From contig CAJUSZ010000012.1 of the NCBI GenBank assembly GCA_910589425.1, forward strand, positions 1-62,538: 62,538 bases of DNA, written 5' to 3'. Shown here in pieces: positions 32,770-42,111 of this stretch (position 1 is the stretch's first letter; every line of letters begins with the position of its first letter). This DNA is from an uncultured Muribaculaceae bacterium. Its GTDB lineage: Bacteria; Bacteroidota; Bacteroidia; Bacteroidales; Muribaculaceae. Both the position numbers and the translations under genes were made by a program. The notes beneath the pieces were generated by a model. The model was not told the origin of the DNA, did not search any database, and saw only the letters and a program-made list of their open reading frames with translations.

Positions 32770-33582
32770 TTATCTCCCTCCGGCGTGCCTCATCATCGGC
32801 GTGGCGGCCCGGTTGCGCACCGACTGATAGCGTATCGCCCCTTCCGGACAGCGGGCCACACACTCCATGCATCTCACACAACGTGAGTCATCCACCCTCC
32901 GCTCGGCGATCCGGATACACCCGGCCGGACATGCCTCCTCACATTTCATGCAGGCCACACACCGGTCCGGATCGAGTTCGATCCTGTAGCCGGCCGTCAT
33001 CCCCACGATCCCGAGCAGCGAGCCGACAGGACACACCGTGTTGCAGAACTCCCTTCCGCTCATGATGGCCGCGGCAGCAAGCGCGACAAACGACACAACC
33101 CCGGCCGCGATTCCGGCCGTGGCGCCGAGGCCGAGTCTGGCGAGAGCCGTCGAAATAGACATCCGCCCGGGCGAAAGCATGTTGCCGAAAATATTCCACG
33201 GTTCCAGCAACGCCGGCACTATGGCCAGTCCCGCAGCCAGACTGACAGCATACGCGATCAGAAAATAGTAGCGGCATTTGTGCGGTTTCCGGTACCGGAA
33301 CTTCGGCGATTTGCGGGACAGCATTCCCCGCACCCGCGGCAGCAGATCGAGCAGCGTGCCGACCGGACAGACCGTGGCGCAATAAAGACGGCCGTAGACC
33401 ATAGTGATCACAAGCCAGAAAAGGGTGGCTCCGAGACTCACCGACAGCATCGAAGGAATTATCTGGACGCGGTATGCGGCAGACGCAACGTCTGCAATAC
33501 GGCCCTCCGCGACAAGATATGCGGCGGCCAGCGCAAACGATAGTCCTGCGAGAATCCACCGTACCGTCCGAAGCCTCTTCAT
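32770..33582 (-). CDS. NapH-like membrane 4Fe-4S protein
   Basis: A 270-residue integral membrane iron-sulfur protein. Four or five hydrophobic helices carry two CxxxCP motifs (CATVCPVGTLLDLLP and CNTVCPVGSLLGIVG), as in NapH/CcoG-type quinol-linked proteins. The C-terminal tail has two ferredoxin clusters, CVACMKCEEACP and CVRCMECVARCP. It probably passes electrons between the quinone pool and a soluble partner. It begins 6 nt after the stop of a UbiA-like gene, so the two are one unit; a shared role in quinone-linked redox chemistry is an inference. Confidence 0.88.
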   Translation of the reverse strand: MKRLRTVRWILAGLSFALAAAYLVAEGRIADVASAAYRVQIIPSMLSVSLGATLFWLVITMVYGRLYCATVCPVGTLLDLLPRVRGMLSRKSPKFRYRKPHKCRYYFLIAYAVSLAAGLAIVPALLEPWNIFGNMLSPGRMSISTALARLGLGATAGIAAGVVSFVALAAAAIMSGREFCNTVCPVGSLLGIVGMTAGYRIELDPDRCVACMKCEEACPAGCIRIAERRVDDSRCVRCMECVARCPEGAIRYQSVRNRAATPMMRHAGGR

Positions 33583-33588
33583 GAAAAC

Positions 33589-34575
33589 TCAGAATATGAT
33601 AAGCCCGCTATCGTCAGACGCCCCTGTCAGGATCGAGACCACAAGAACGGCTACTGAGAGAAAAAGCATGTTGGCGTTGATCCATATCTGGTAACGCTGA
33701 AGATCGGCAGGCATCTCCGCAAGCTTGCGGCATAAATAGAAGTTTACGATCATCGTCAGGGCCGGCACCGTCATGTACCACAACCATCCCGTCAGATTCT
33801 GAACGAGACAGAGCATTCCGAGAGCCACGACCCATAAAATGCCGTTCAACCCGAAGATGAAAAGCGACAATCTCTTTCCGGCCACAACCGGAAATGTCTG
33901 CTTTCCGAGAGCCATGTCCATCTTTCTGGACGCTATGTTATGGAAGATTCCGCAGTTCACAGCCATCAGGCCCATCACCACCGACAGATAAAGCGAGGGT
34001 TCGACATCATAAAAACTCATCAGCGAACTCGCCTCATGTCCCGACTGGGCCAGACATGTCCCGATGACACCCACCGGCCCGAAAAGAAGAAACGTGGACA
34101 CGACTCCGAGCGAGGTCTCCGCCATCGGTCTGGGAGCCATAAATGTAAGCCACACCACAGCCACGAGAACCACCGCGACCAGAAGAGTCCACAGGCCTCC
34201 CATGGCCAGCAGCGCAAGGCCGACCGTGGCAGCCAGAATCATAAACGCCGACGCCGACGCACGCAGCACCGACGCGCGCGGAAGCTGGCCGAGGGCATCG
34301 TCGAGAGAATCCGGATCCACCACCTCGTCGTCGAAACGCAGTTTTCTGCGGCGCGTCTCCACATAAAAATGCATATACGTGCCGGCTATCTGCACGAACA
34401 AGGCGAACAGAAGGCAGAGAGTGGCCGGCAGCAGCTCCATGTTTCCGCGCAGAGCCGCAGCCGCTGTTCCGGCCGCAACGGTGGCCATGCTCATCAGAAG
34501 CATCCGAGGAGCGGCGTTATGCACAAGCAGACCTGTTATCGATATATTCTCTGAGGGCGTGTTGCCGGTAGACAT
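33589..34575 (-). CDS. UbiA-like membrane protein with degenerate motifs
   Basis: A 328-residue protein with about eight or nine hydrophobic helices, placed in the UbiA prenyltransferase superfamily from its topology and the segment IFHNIASRKMDMALGKQTFPVVAGKR, which aligns with the second Asp-rich motif of MenA-like enzymes (NIRDxxxDxxxGKRTL). The first motif, usually NDxxD, is not recognisable; its place holds HFYVETRRRKLRFDDE. The second keeps only the last Asp. It may therefore have altered chemistry or be a non-catalytic relative. It is followed at 6 nt by the NapH-like gene. A menaquinone-related role is possible but unproven. Confidence 0.65.
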   Translation of the reverse strand: MSTGNTPSENISITGLLVHNAAPRMLLMSMATVAAGTAAAALRGNMELLPATLCLLFALFVQIAGTYMHFYVETRRRKLRFDDEVVDPDSLDDALGQLPRASVLRASASAFMILAATVGLALLAMGGLWTLLVAVVLVAVVWLTFMAPRPMAETSLGVVSTFLLFGPVGVIGTCLAQSGHEASSLMSFYDVEPSLYLSVVMGLMAVNCGIFHNIASRKMDMALGKQTFPVVAGKRLSLFIFGLNGILWVVALGMLCLVQNLTGWLWYMTVPALTMIVNFYLCRKLAEMPADLQRYQIWINANMLFLSVAVLVVSILTGASDDSGLIIF

Positions 34576-34619
34576 AGTTCTTGGAGATTGTTTGTTGAGG
34601 TTAGGTTATTGGCCGGTGG

Positions 34620-34645
34620 GACTTGGCGGGAAGCATCGGAAATCC
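34620..34645. repeat. Fragment of the repeat family
   Basis: GACTTGGCGG-AAGCATCGGAAA is shared, with one difference, with the reverse strand of the element at 49102-49307 (near 49180-49210). It lies in the gap between YeiH and UbiA-like genes and is probably a decayed copy. Confidence 0.45.
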
Positions 34646-34666
34646 ACACACTCTTGGAGCTTCCGG

Positions 34667-35683
34667 TCAGCTGATCGTGTAGAGAACCACAAACAGGCTT
34701 CCGGCTCCGATCACCATCCACAGCGTCAGTGCCTGGATCATAGGCTTGACACCAACCGACCGGATCACTTTCAGGCTCAGGCTCGCGCCTATCGCGAACA
34801 GCACGGCGATCAGCGCCTGCTTGGCCGCCACCACGATGCCTTTGTAGACCGGACCGAGCGCCGGAATAAGGCTGTCAGGCGTATAGGTGTTGACCACCAT
34901 CGCAAGCACGAACAGAAGGATGAACCAGGGTATGCTGATCTTGGCCTTGCCCTCGCCGGCAGGCTGCTTCCTGAAAAACCACATGGTGAAGAAAGCAAGA
35001 GGGATTATCCACAGAGCGCGGGTGCATTTGATCAGGGTGGCAAGCTCGCAGGCCACAGGACCGTAGGCATCTCCGGCACCGACCACAGAACTTGTGTCGT
35101 GGATCGCTATAGCCGCCCATGTGCCGAACTGCTCCTGACTCAGCCCGAAGAAATGGCCCAGAGGAGGGAAGATAAAGAGAGCCACCGCATTGAGGATGAA
35201 GATGACACCGAGCGACACGGCCATCTCGTTCTCATTGGCCTTCAACACGCCGCCCACAGCCGCGATAGCGCTGCCGCCGCATATCGCCGTGCCTGAAGAG
35301 ATCAGATAAGACGTCTTCGAGTCGATCCTCATGTAGCGTCCGAGAAGCACGCCGATCACCATAACCCCCACGACGGAGACCACCGTGAAAAGCATTCCGT
35401 CGGCGCCGGACTGGAGCGACTTCTGGAGATTCATTCCGAATCCGAGCCCCACCACCGAAGCCTGCAGAAGATACTTCGAGAGTTTCTTATTGAACTTCGG
35501 AAAGGGGATTCCGAAGATGAGCGCGAACGCGAGTCCGGCGAACAGAGCCACCGGAGGGGTTATGAACGAGTGTCCCTCCCCGAGGATAGCGTCGAATGGC
35601 ACGACCATCACCGCCAGAAGCACCCAATAGAGCCATCGGCCGGTCTGATGCAGTCCGGATGCCGTTACATTTTTCCCTGACAT
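34667..35683 (-). CDS. YeiH-family putative sulfate exporter
   Basis: A 338-residue inner-membrane protein with about ten hydrophobic helices. Family features include GLAFALIFGIPFPKFNKKLSKYLLQASVVGLGFGMN, SYLISSGTAICGGSAIAAVGGVLKANENEMAVSLGVIFILNA and IHDTSSVVGAGDAYG, all typical of the YeiH/UPF0324 group. The family is annotated as putative sulfate exporters, but direct evidence is limited. It lies upstream of the UbiA-like gene on the same strand, 91 nt away across a repeat fragment. A TATCTTTG -7 box on the minus strand (35754-35761) lies about 70 nt before the ATG. Confidence 0.9.
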   Translation of the reverse strand: MSGKNVTASGLHQTGRWLYWVLLAVMVVPFDAILGEGHSFITPPVALFAGLAFALIFGIPFPKFNKKLSKYLLQASVVGLGFGMNLQKSLQSGADGMLFTVVSVVGVMVIGVLLGRYMRIDSKTSYLISSGTAICGGSAIAAVGGVLKANENEMAVSLGVIFILNAVALFIFPPLGHFFGLSQEQFGTWAAIAIHDTSSVVGAGDAYGPVACELATLIKCTRALWIIPLAFFTMWFFRKQPAGEGKAKISIPWFILLFVLAMVVNTYTPDSLIPALGPVYKGIVVAAKQALIAVLFAIGASLSLKVIRSVGVKPMIQALTLWMVIGAGSLFVVLYTIS

Positions 35684-35928
35684 TTGATTCTATGTTTTTC
35701 AGCTTCCCCGGCTATGCCGCCGACGAAAAGCCATTATCTTTATCATTAACGTGCAAAGATAGGAAATTTCCGCAACATTCCCATTTTTATTTTTCAAAAA
35801 GCAGCGCAAATGCCATTACATGGCCTATAATCCGGCGGCCACACACCCGGACATCAAGGGCGGCCGCATGGAGAAGATTCCCGCACGAAGCCGCCCTGCC
35901 GAGGAAAAGAAGAAGAGTCAGTCCGCTT

Positions 35929-37278
35929 TTATCTGACGATCACTTTCGTCGATTTTCCATTTGCCACCTTCACGTAGATTCCGGGGAGAAGATCGCCGCT
36001 CACCTTTACACCGCAGAGATTGTAGAACTCCGCGTCGGCATCGCTGTCGGCGCCGATTGCATCGACTCCCACGCCGATCTTGTCCTCTATGTTGTATTCG
36101 AACGAGATGCTGCGCAGCTTAACGTTGGCTGTGGTGTTGTCCATAGGCACACCGGTCAGATACTCAAGATGAGCCGTAAAGTGATATACGCCGGGAGCCT
36201 TGAAATCGGCAGGATCTACTGTGTATATGATGAATGAGCGTCCCACGTTACGTACCTCATAATTCTTGGTCTCGTTGGCGGGATTCACCACCGTAAGCAC
36301 GGCGTCATCCTTGCCGGTGGCGTTGCGGAATCCGTAGCCTACGAGGTTGATGCGGAGTGTGGTCTGATCCTCGGGCCATTCGGTCGTCTCAGCCGGATCA
36401 GGCAGAAGAGTGAACTCAGGAAGCGCGCCCTCGGTATCCTCGTTGATCACAAACGAATATTCCTGCTTCCCGTCGGGGAACTTCAGAGGAGCGTTGGCCG
36501 CGTCGAGGCCGGAGAATGTGGAATAGTCCACGAAAATCTTATATGTGCCGGCTCTTTTGTTCCAGTCGAGAGGGAATTCCCAAGCCACGGCATTGCCGGA
36601 CTTGACGCCGGGTTCCATGATGATCGTGTCGTTGCCCAGCGTAACCGTCAGCAGTTCGTCAGGAATGCCACAGTTGAACATGGACGCGTTATCGACAGTT
36701 ATTCTCACCGATCCGGGCACATCGGCAGCGTCGAAGTTTCCCTGCGGGACTACCGTGATCTCGGCATCGACAGCGTCCTTTATCTCCCCGACCACATACG
36801 GGCCGGCCTTCAGGTTATAGATCGTCTCCCACTGGCCGGTGCTGGCGAGCTGGCCTTGGTTGGCTGCATCCCAGCTCACTCCGGTAGGGAATATGAGCCA
36901 GTATTTTCCGGGAGTGGTGATTTTGTCAGCCTCGGGGATAATCAGATCCATCCAGTTCATGTTGCGCATGCCGATGCTGACCGGCTTGCACTCGGCTGTG
37001 TAGACAATCTCGTCGTTCTCATTGACAACCCAGCCTTTTTTGTCAAACAGCAGCTGGTTGGTGTTGCCTATGCGTTGATAGACAGAGGTAAGGTTGAGAT
37101 CAAACGTGCCGTAAAGCTCGGTGTATAGACCCGGGGCTGTGCCGGCGTTTGCCCATATCGCCCCGTCCGGAAGGTCAGTGGTCTTTCCGGTGTATTTTTC
37201 CAGTGAGTCCTGAGCGTTTGCCACGGGAACCGCCGCCAGAAGCAGACCTGCGATACCCAATAATGTACTTTTTTTCAT
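35929..37278 (-). CDS. Secreted beta-rich protein with sorting-like tail
   Basis: A 449-residue exported protein. The signal peptide covers about 1-22 (LLGIAGLLLAAVPVANAQ). Several beta-sandwich-like repeats follow, such as KITTPGKYWLIFPTG, KRAGTYKIFVDYSTFSG and KAPGVYHFTAHLEYLTG. The end (AEFYNLCGVKVSGDLLPGIYVKVANGKSTKVIVR) is the C-terminal signal-like domain often seen on type IX-secreted or surface proteins of Bacteroidetes. It has its own promoter with a long leader of about 170 nt. No catalytic motif is seen; a surface-binding role is likely. Confidence 0.75.
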   Translation of the reverse strand: MKKSTLLGIAGLLLAAVPVANAQDSLEKYTGKTTDLPDGAIWANAGTAPGLYTELYGTFDLNLTSVYQRIGNTNQLLFDKKGWVVNENDEIVYTAECKPVSIGMRNMNWMDLIIPEADKITTPGKYWLIFPTGVSWDAANQGQLASTGQWETIYNLKAGPYVVGEIKDAVDAEITVVPQGNFDAADVPGSVRITVDNASMFNCGIPDELLTVTLGNDTIIMEPGVKSGNAVAWEFPLDWNKRAGTYKIFVDYSTFSGLDAANAPLKFPDGKQEYSFVINEDTEGALPEFTLLPDPAETTEWPEDQTTLRINLVGYGFRNATGKDDAVLTVVNPANETKNYEVRNVGRSFIIYTVDPADFKAPGVYHFTAHLEYLTGVPMDNTTANVKLRSISFEYNIEDKIGVGVDAIGADSDADAEFYNLCGVKVSGDLLPGIYVKVANGKSTKVIVR

Positions 37279-37456
37279 AACGAAGTTGTTAATTGGTTAA
37301 ACTGTTAAAATTCTGTCTTGAAATAGCAATAATGTCATCACAAAGCATTCTGGGTTGATTGCCGCCGGAGGCGGCGGAGTGAATACGGAAGTGAATTCGA
37401 CTGTCTTGAGAATCCTGAGTGTTAACGCGAAATGACAATTAATAATATTCCATTTG

Positions 37457-37487
37457 CAAATATACTGCAAATTTCATTATCTGCAAA
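37457..37487 (-). promoter_or_regulatory. Promoter of the 35929 secreted-protein gene
   Basis: Minus-strand TTTG (37484-37487), 19-bp spacer, TATATTTG (37457-37464). The leader is about 170 nt. Confidence 0.65.
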
Positions 37488-37493
37488 ATTTTA

Positions 37494-37537
37494 TTAAAAA
37501 AAGTCGAAAAACTTGTCAAATGTTAAGTTTTCCGACT
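37494..37537 (-). terminator. Terminator of the GH97 gene
   Basis: AGTCGAAAAACTT (37502-37514) pairs with AAGTTTTCCGACT (37525-37537) with one mismatch. A T7 run follows on the minus strand (37495-37501). Confidence 0.85.
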
Positions 37538-37578
37538 TCTTTATCTTGTTTTTCACACGCCTGATGTCAGGCGGGTGG

Positions 37579-39678
37579 TCATCTGGCATGGAACGAGATG
37601 GCGAATCCGCCTCCGCGGGCTATGTGGAGGGGCAGGCGCGTGCCTGAATCCACGGTCATCTCCTTTATCTCATAGGCTTCCGGATTGGTGTCGCAGTCGG
37701 CGCCGGGCGCATCGAGATAGAGCCTGGCGGTGTAGCTGCGGCCTGGATCCAGAAACGACAGATCCAGGGTGTAGTCTATCGCCTCGGCCGATACGGCTCC
37801 GGCAAACCAGTCGTCGCTGTTCCTGTCTTTCCTCGCCGCCACGACAAACTCCCCCGGCTCGGCATCAGGATAGATCGTACGGCTCCAGTCCACCGGCACA
37901 TCCTTGATGAACTGGAAAGCATCCATCTTCGCGGCATAATGCTCAGGAAGGTCGGCCGCCATCTGCAAGGGGGAATAGAGCGTTACGTAGAGCGCGAGCT
38001 GATTGGCTATGGTGGCGCGTTTGCGCTCCTTGCTGCCCGGCACGAATGTGCCCAGATCCATGCAGAATATTCCCGGAGTGAAATCCATCGGGCCTCCCTT
38101 TAGCCGCGTGAAGGGGAGAATAGTCACGTGGCGCGGCGACATCTGCCGGTATTCGGTGCCCATCGCGCTCTCGTTGCCGACGAGATTGGGGTATGTGCGG
38201 GCGAGTCCGGTGGGACGCACCGCCTCGTGGGCATTGACCATTATCCTGCGGTCGGCCGCTTTCTTCACGGCGTCGAGATAGTGGTTCACCATCCGCTGGC
38301 TGTAATGGGTCTCCCCTTTTGGAAGGATATTGCCCACATAGCCGCTTTTGACGGCATCATAGCCGTAGCGGTTCATCAGTCCGTAGGCCGTGTCGAGACG
38401 CGCCTCATAATTGTCCACCGATCCTGACGTCTCATGGTGCATCATCAGCTTCACCCCTTTGCCGCGGGCATACTCGTTGAGCGCCTCGATGTCGAAATCG
38501 GGATAAGGGGTTACAAAATCGAACACGAAATCCTTCTCCCGTCCGAGCCAGTCTTCCCATCCGATGTTCCAGCCCTCCACAAGCACCTCGTCGAATCCGT
38601 TTTCGGCCGCGAAGTCTATATACCGCCGCACATTGGCATTGTTGGCTCCATGATTGCCGTGAGGCTTCTCGCGGGAATAGTCCACCGTGGCGAGATCCAC
38701 ATTGTCGAGATCCGTGTACGACCATCGGCTTTTCCCGGCTATCATCTCCCACCATACGCCCATGTATTTCACCGGATGGATCCACGACGTGTCTTCGTAG
38801 GCGGTCGGCTCGTTGAGATTGTAGACTATGTCGGTGGCGAGTATGTCTGTCGCCTTGTCGCCGAGCATTATCACTCTCCAGGGCGTATGCCTCGGAGTCT
38901 CGATGAGCGCTTTCTCCCCGGCAAGCCCGGGGGTCAGCCATGAGCGGAACGTAAGCGACGGCTCATCGAGTTCGAGATGCATGGCCGGATAGTCGGTCAG
39001 CGCGGCTTCATGGAGATTCATGTAGAATCCTTCGTCGCTCTTAAGCATCAGCGACGTCTGCACTCCCGTAGGCGAGAACGACCGCTGGGAGACATTCCCC
39101 ATCTTGTCGCCGCTCTCGTTGACAGCGCGGATGCCGGAAAGGCGTGTCCTGTTGTATTCATACTCCTGCGTGTCGTAGTCTCCCGGAATCCACCAGGCAA
39201 TCATATCCGAGGGCATCGCGAATTCCGTCAGTTCCTCGGCCACCGCTATGCGTCCGGCACCGCTGTCGGGAAAAAAATAGCGGAAACCCACTCCGTCGTC
39301 ATAGACACGGAATTCAATGTCCATCCTCAGACGGCCGTCGCTCAGAAAAGCCGTCAGGGAATTGTAGCTGTTCTCTATCGTCTCGTTCTCGCCCCACACC
39401 GGACGCCACGTCTCGCTGAAAGAGGACCGCGACAGGGAATCGATCCTGAAGCCGCCGGCTATCGTCGAGCCGTCGGTGAGCCGGAACCCGAGCCCCGAGG
39501 GAAGAATGGCCCGCTTGCCCTGGAAATCCACCGAATAGCACGGACGGCCGCCGGAGTCGAGAGTGAAACACAGTTCCACATCTCCACCGGGCGATCTCAA
39601 TGTCTCAGCCTCCGCGAAGGGGACGACGCCGGCGAGCATGGGCAGGAATGCAAAAAAGGTCTTTGTTCTGAAAATCAT
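37579..39678 (-). CDS. Glycoside hydrolase family 97 protein
   Basis: A 699-residue secreted glycosidase of the SusB/GH97 type, acting on alpha-linked glucosides or galactosides. From the ATG at 39678 a signal peptide is seen (FFAFLPMLAGVVPFAEA), then the N-terminal beta-sandwich (LRSPGGDVELCFTLDSGGRPCYSV). The TIM barrel includes KYMGVWWEMIAGKSRWSY, GFDEVLVEGWNIGWEDW and KLMMHHETSGSVDNYE, and the C-terminal part contains PFTRLKGGPMDFTPGIF. The frame opens upstream at 39741, but that stretch overlaps the promoter. HHETSG and the Glu-containing segments are the expected catalytic region. It is likely periplasmic. Confidence 0.92.
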   Translation of the reverse strand: MIFRTKTFFAFLPMLAGVVPFAEAETLRSPGGDVELCFTLDSGGRPCYSVDFQGKRAILPSGLGFRLTDGSTIAGGFRIDSLSRSSFSETWRPVWGENETIENSYNSLTAFLSDGRLRMDIEFRVYDDGVGFRYFFPDSGAGRIAVAEELTEFAMPSDMIAWWIPGDYDTQEYEYNRTRLSGIRAVNESGDKMGNVSQRSFSPTGVQTSLMLKSDEGFYMNLHEAALTDYPAMHLELDEPSLTFRSWLTPGLAGEKALIETPRHTPWRVIMLGDKATDILATDIVYNLNEPTAYEDTSWIHPVKYMGVWWEMIAGKSRWSYTDLDNVDLATVDYSREKPHGNHGANNANVRRYIDFAAENGFDEVLVEGWNIGWEDWLGREKDFVFDFVTPYPDFDIEALNEYARGKGVKLMMHHETSGSVDNYEARLDTAYGLMNRYGYDAVKSGYVGNILPKGETHYSQRMVNHYLDAVKKAADRRIMVNAHEAVRPTGLARTYPNLVGNESAMGTEYRQMSPRHVTILPFTRLKGGPMDFTPGIFCMDLGTFVPGSKERKRATIANQLALYVTLYSPLQMAADLPEHYAAKMDAFQFIKDVPVDWSRTIYPDAEPGEFVVAARKDRNSDDWFAGAVSAEAIDYTLDLSFLDPGRSYTARLYLDAPGADCDTNPEAYEIKEMTVDSGTRLPLHIARGGGFAISFHAR

Positions 39679-39711
39679 ATATGTAAGAAAATCTTGAAAA
39701 ACTATATGACG

Positions 39712-39741
39712 CAAAGATAGCGTTTTCCGCCGACACAACAA
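39712..39741 (-). promoter_or_regulatory. GH97 gene promoter
   Basis: Minus-strand TATCTTTG (39712-39719) with TTG (39739-39741) 19 bp upstream. It supports the start at 39678. Confidence 0.6.
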
Positions 39742-39941
39742 TACCCACGCTCCGAAAACCGTGAAAAAACGCGGGGGCTTCCGCCGGATGGCGTCAGTCC
39801 CCGCGCAACATCAAGGTTACGAAAAGGTGGTTTGCTTCCTGACAATCGGCGTCTTTTCCTAAAGCCGCCGGTCCGCTCATCTTTCCCGGGCGGACAGCTT
39901 TCTTTCCGTCGGCAAATATCTTTTCCGATGCAACTTTGAGC

Positions 39942-40070
39942 CACAGGCGGCACTCCCGCCTGCCCGGTGTGGAGAATCATGCAGGATAAAAGAAAATGCC
40001 TCCCGGCGCCAAAATCCGCGAACTATATCTCCACACCTAATTATTCCGGTTTCCGCACCGGGAGGCATCT
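39942..40070 (-). ncRNA. Structured RNA candidate between flippase and GH97 genes
   Basis: On the minus strand an 11-bp stem (40058-40068 with 39996-40006) is followed by TTTCTTTT. Its loop contains GGTGTGGAG (reverse of 40029-40037), complementary over 9 nt to CTCCACACC read from 39974-39966 just outside the stem. A further hairpin follows (CAGGCGG/CCGCCTG, 39944-39962). The shape allows a pseudoknot or switch. No promoter was found, so it may be a processed 3' UTR. Confidence 0.4.
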
Positions 40071-40086
40071 GCCTTAAAAACGCGCG

Positions 40087-40122
40087 GAGGCTCCGACTGT
40101 TCACGCCGGAGCCTCTTTTTTT
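40087..40122. terminator. Strong terminator hairpin
   Basis: GAGGCTCCG (40087-40095) pairs with CGGAGCCTC (40107-40115), with T7 on plus and a TTTTT tract after CGCGCG on minus. It ends the flippase transcript on minus. Confidence 0.75.
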
Positions 40123-40171
40123 CGAGTCAAGAGTGTGTTTTAAAAAGTTGCTTATACTATAATAAGATGTT

Positions 40172-41698
40172 TTAGCTGCCCAAAAGCCTGCGCAGCCGCA
40201 CAGACACGAACGGGACATCCTCAAAGCAACAAACGGCCGCCACATAGACCAGCAGCAGCACCGTGCGCAGACTGTAGCGCAGGGCGGCATTGTCCGGAAA
40301 TGACAGAAGCCACTCACCGGCCGCGTAAAGCGCGGCGGCAAGCAGCGCGTAAGCACCGATGCGGCGCAGGTCGTAGTCGACCGGATAATAACGGCGTCCG
40401 ATGAAATAGCTGGCCACCATCACCACAAAATAGCTGATCAGGGCAGCGTAGGCCGAACCCATGTAGCCACGGGGAATCCCTATCGCCGGCACAAGCCATA
40501 AATTGAGCGCGAGCATCAGGAAGAAGCAGAACAGTGAGAAATACATTCCCCAGCGTGTGCGGTCTGTGAGCTTATACCATAGCGACAGATTGAAGAATAT
40601 GCCGAAAAAGAGATCCGCGACCATCATCACCGGCACCACGTCGAGACCCGGCCAATAATTGCGCGACACGAAATGCTTCAGCACCGGCAGATAATACATC
40701 ACCCCGAGAAAAATGAGCAATCCGAACACCACGAAAAATTTCATAGCGTCGGCATAAGCCTGGGTCTTCTGCTCCCCGGCGGCACCGGCCCGCGCGAAGA
40801 TAAACGGCTCGTAGGCATAGCGGAACGCCTGGGTGAACATAACCATCACTATGGCTATCTTTATGTTGGCACCGTAGATCCCCACCATCGCCCGGGCCGC
40901 CTCCTCATTCCCCTCGAACATGTAGGGGATCATGATCTGACCCATGTTCTGGCTCAGGATTCCCGCCACTCCGAGGATCAGAAGCGGCCAGCTGTAGGAA
41001 AGCATCCGCCGGAGCAGCGCCCCGTCAAACCGCCACCTGCGGCCGCACAGCTGCGGAAGGAGAAGAAGAAACACACACGCGGTCGAGATAATGTTGGCCA
41101 CAAAGATCCAGCCTATGCCGAAATCCGCTCCCCCGGCTGGCTCATAAAACCAGCTCACGGCTCCCGGACACACTTCCATCAGACGAGGACAGCCCACGAG
41201 GAAGAGCAGATTCAGGCCTATGTTGATCCCCACGTTAGCAAGCTTTATACCCGCGAAAAGATAGGCTTTCTTTTTGAAACGGAGATAGGCGAAAGGGATG
41301 TTGGTGAAAGCATCGACAGCCACCGTTACGCCGAGAAGCCACACGTAGAGCGGATGTCCGGCAAGAAGCAGCGCCGACGACACAGGCCTGATCAGCACCG
41401 TCAGCAGCAGGGCGAACACAAGCGAGGTGAAGCCTACGGATATGAGCGACGTCGTGTAGACCCGCTCCGGATCCGGATCGCGGTTGGCATACCGGAAAAA
41501 GCCGGTCTCCATGCCGTAGTTCAGCACCACCAGCGCGACAGCCGTGAAACTGTATAGATAGCTCACGATCCCGTATTCCTCAGGATCGCTGAAAATATAC
41601 ACATAAAGGGGGACGAGACACCAGTTGAGAAACCGGCCCACTATGCTGCTGAGTCCGTAGATGGCCGTCTCCTTGGCCAAAGATTTTATTCCTGCCAT
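40172..41698 (-). CDS. Wzx-like oligosaccharide flippase
   Basis: A 508-residue inner-membrane protein of the MOP/polysaccharide-synthase flippase family, moving lipid-linked glycans across the membrane. It starts MAGIKSLAKETAIYGLSSIVGRFLNWCLVPLYVYIFSDPEEYGIVSY, the classic N-terminus, and has about 12-14 hydrophobic helices. The segment FEGNEEAARAMVGIYGANIKIAIVMVMFTQAFRYAYEPF is typical of the family's middle. It stands alone, away from the capsule genes at 26-32 kb. A MITE-like repeat lies directly upstream of its ATG, so its promoter is probably within or beyond that repeat. Confidence 0.9.
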   Translation of the reverse strand: MAGIKSLAKETAIYGLSSIVGRFLNWCLVPLYVYIFSDPEEYGIVSYLYSFTAVALVVLNYGMETGFFRYANRDPDPERVYTTSLISVGFTSLVFALLLTVLIRPVSSALLLAGHPLYVWLLGVTVAVDAFTNIPFAYLRFKKKAYLFAGIKLANVGINIGLNLLFLVGCPRLMEVCPGAVSWFYEPAGGADFGIGWIFVANIISTACVFLLLLPQLCGRRWRFDGALLRRMLSYSWPLLILGVAGILSQNMGQIMIPYMFEGNEEAARAMVGIYGANIKIAIVMVMFTQAFRYAYEPFIFARAGAAGEQKTQAYADAMKFFVVFGLLIFLGVMYYLPVLKHFVSRNYWPGLDVVPVMMVADLFFGIFFNLSLWYKLTDRTRWGMYFSLFCFFLMLALNLWLVPAIGIPRGYMGSAYAALISYFVVMVASYFIGRRYYPVDYDLRRIGAYALLAAALYAAGEWLLSFPDNAALRYSLRTVLLLVYVAAVCCFEDVPFVSVRLRRLLGS

Positions 41699-41716
41699 AT
41701 CATCAGAGCTTGTTTA

Positions 41717-42030
41717 AGAGCTTGTTTAAAAATAAATGTTAATATTCCGGTCGAAAAGCCTGAGGGAGATTTTGTCTTGAGGCGATGGAGCATAGCGGGC
41801 TATGTGACTGAGCCGAAAGACAAAAGATGCCCGGGATTTTCGATGGATGGCAACTTTTTACAAACTATCAGAGCTTGGTCAAATGTGAGGATTCCTTTAT
41901 ACCGGTGTCTCTTCGGCTAAATTCCTGTTATCTGTCAGTCATGATGCCCGCATCACTCCTTCCTCATAACGAGAAATTTATCTCAAAGATACACCGCCGG
42001 GATTTTCACATTTATTATTAAACAAGCTCT
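41717..42030. mobile_element. MITE-like element with AGAGCTTGTTTAA ends
   Basis: AGAGCTTGTTTAA (41717-41729) is matched by its reverse complement at 42018-42030; a second copy of the left end sits at 41705. It holds the core GGAGCATAGCGGGCTATGTG (41787-41806), followed by ACTGA, which is shared with the elements at 19539 and 49102. No ORF of note. Confidence 0.7.
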
Positions 42031-42111
42031 AACAGCCGCCCGGAAGCCATCGGGGGCGGAAACGGCTGCAAACTTACAAAAAAATAACGTCTTCAGCAAA
42101 AGAAATCACGC

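Noticed and set aside
41827..42021. 64-codon frame inside the MITE-like element
   Set aside because: No homology recognised; lies within a repeat lacking coding character.
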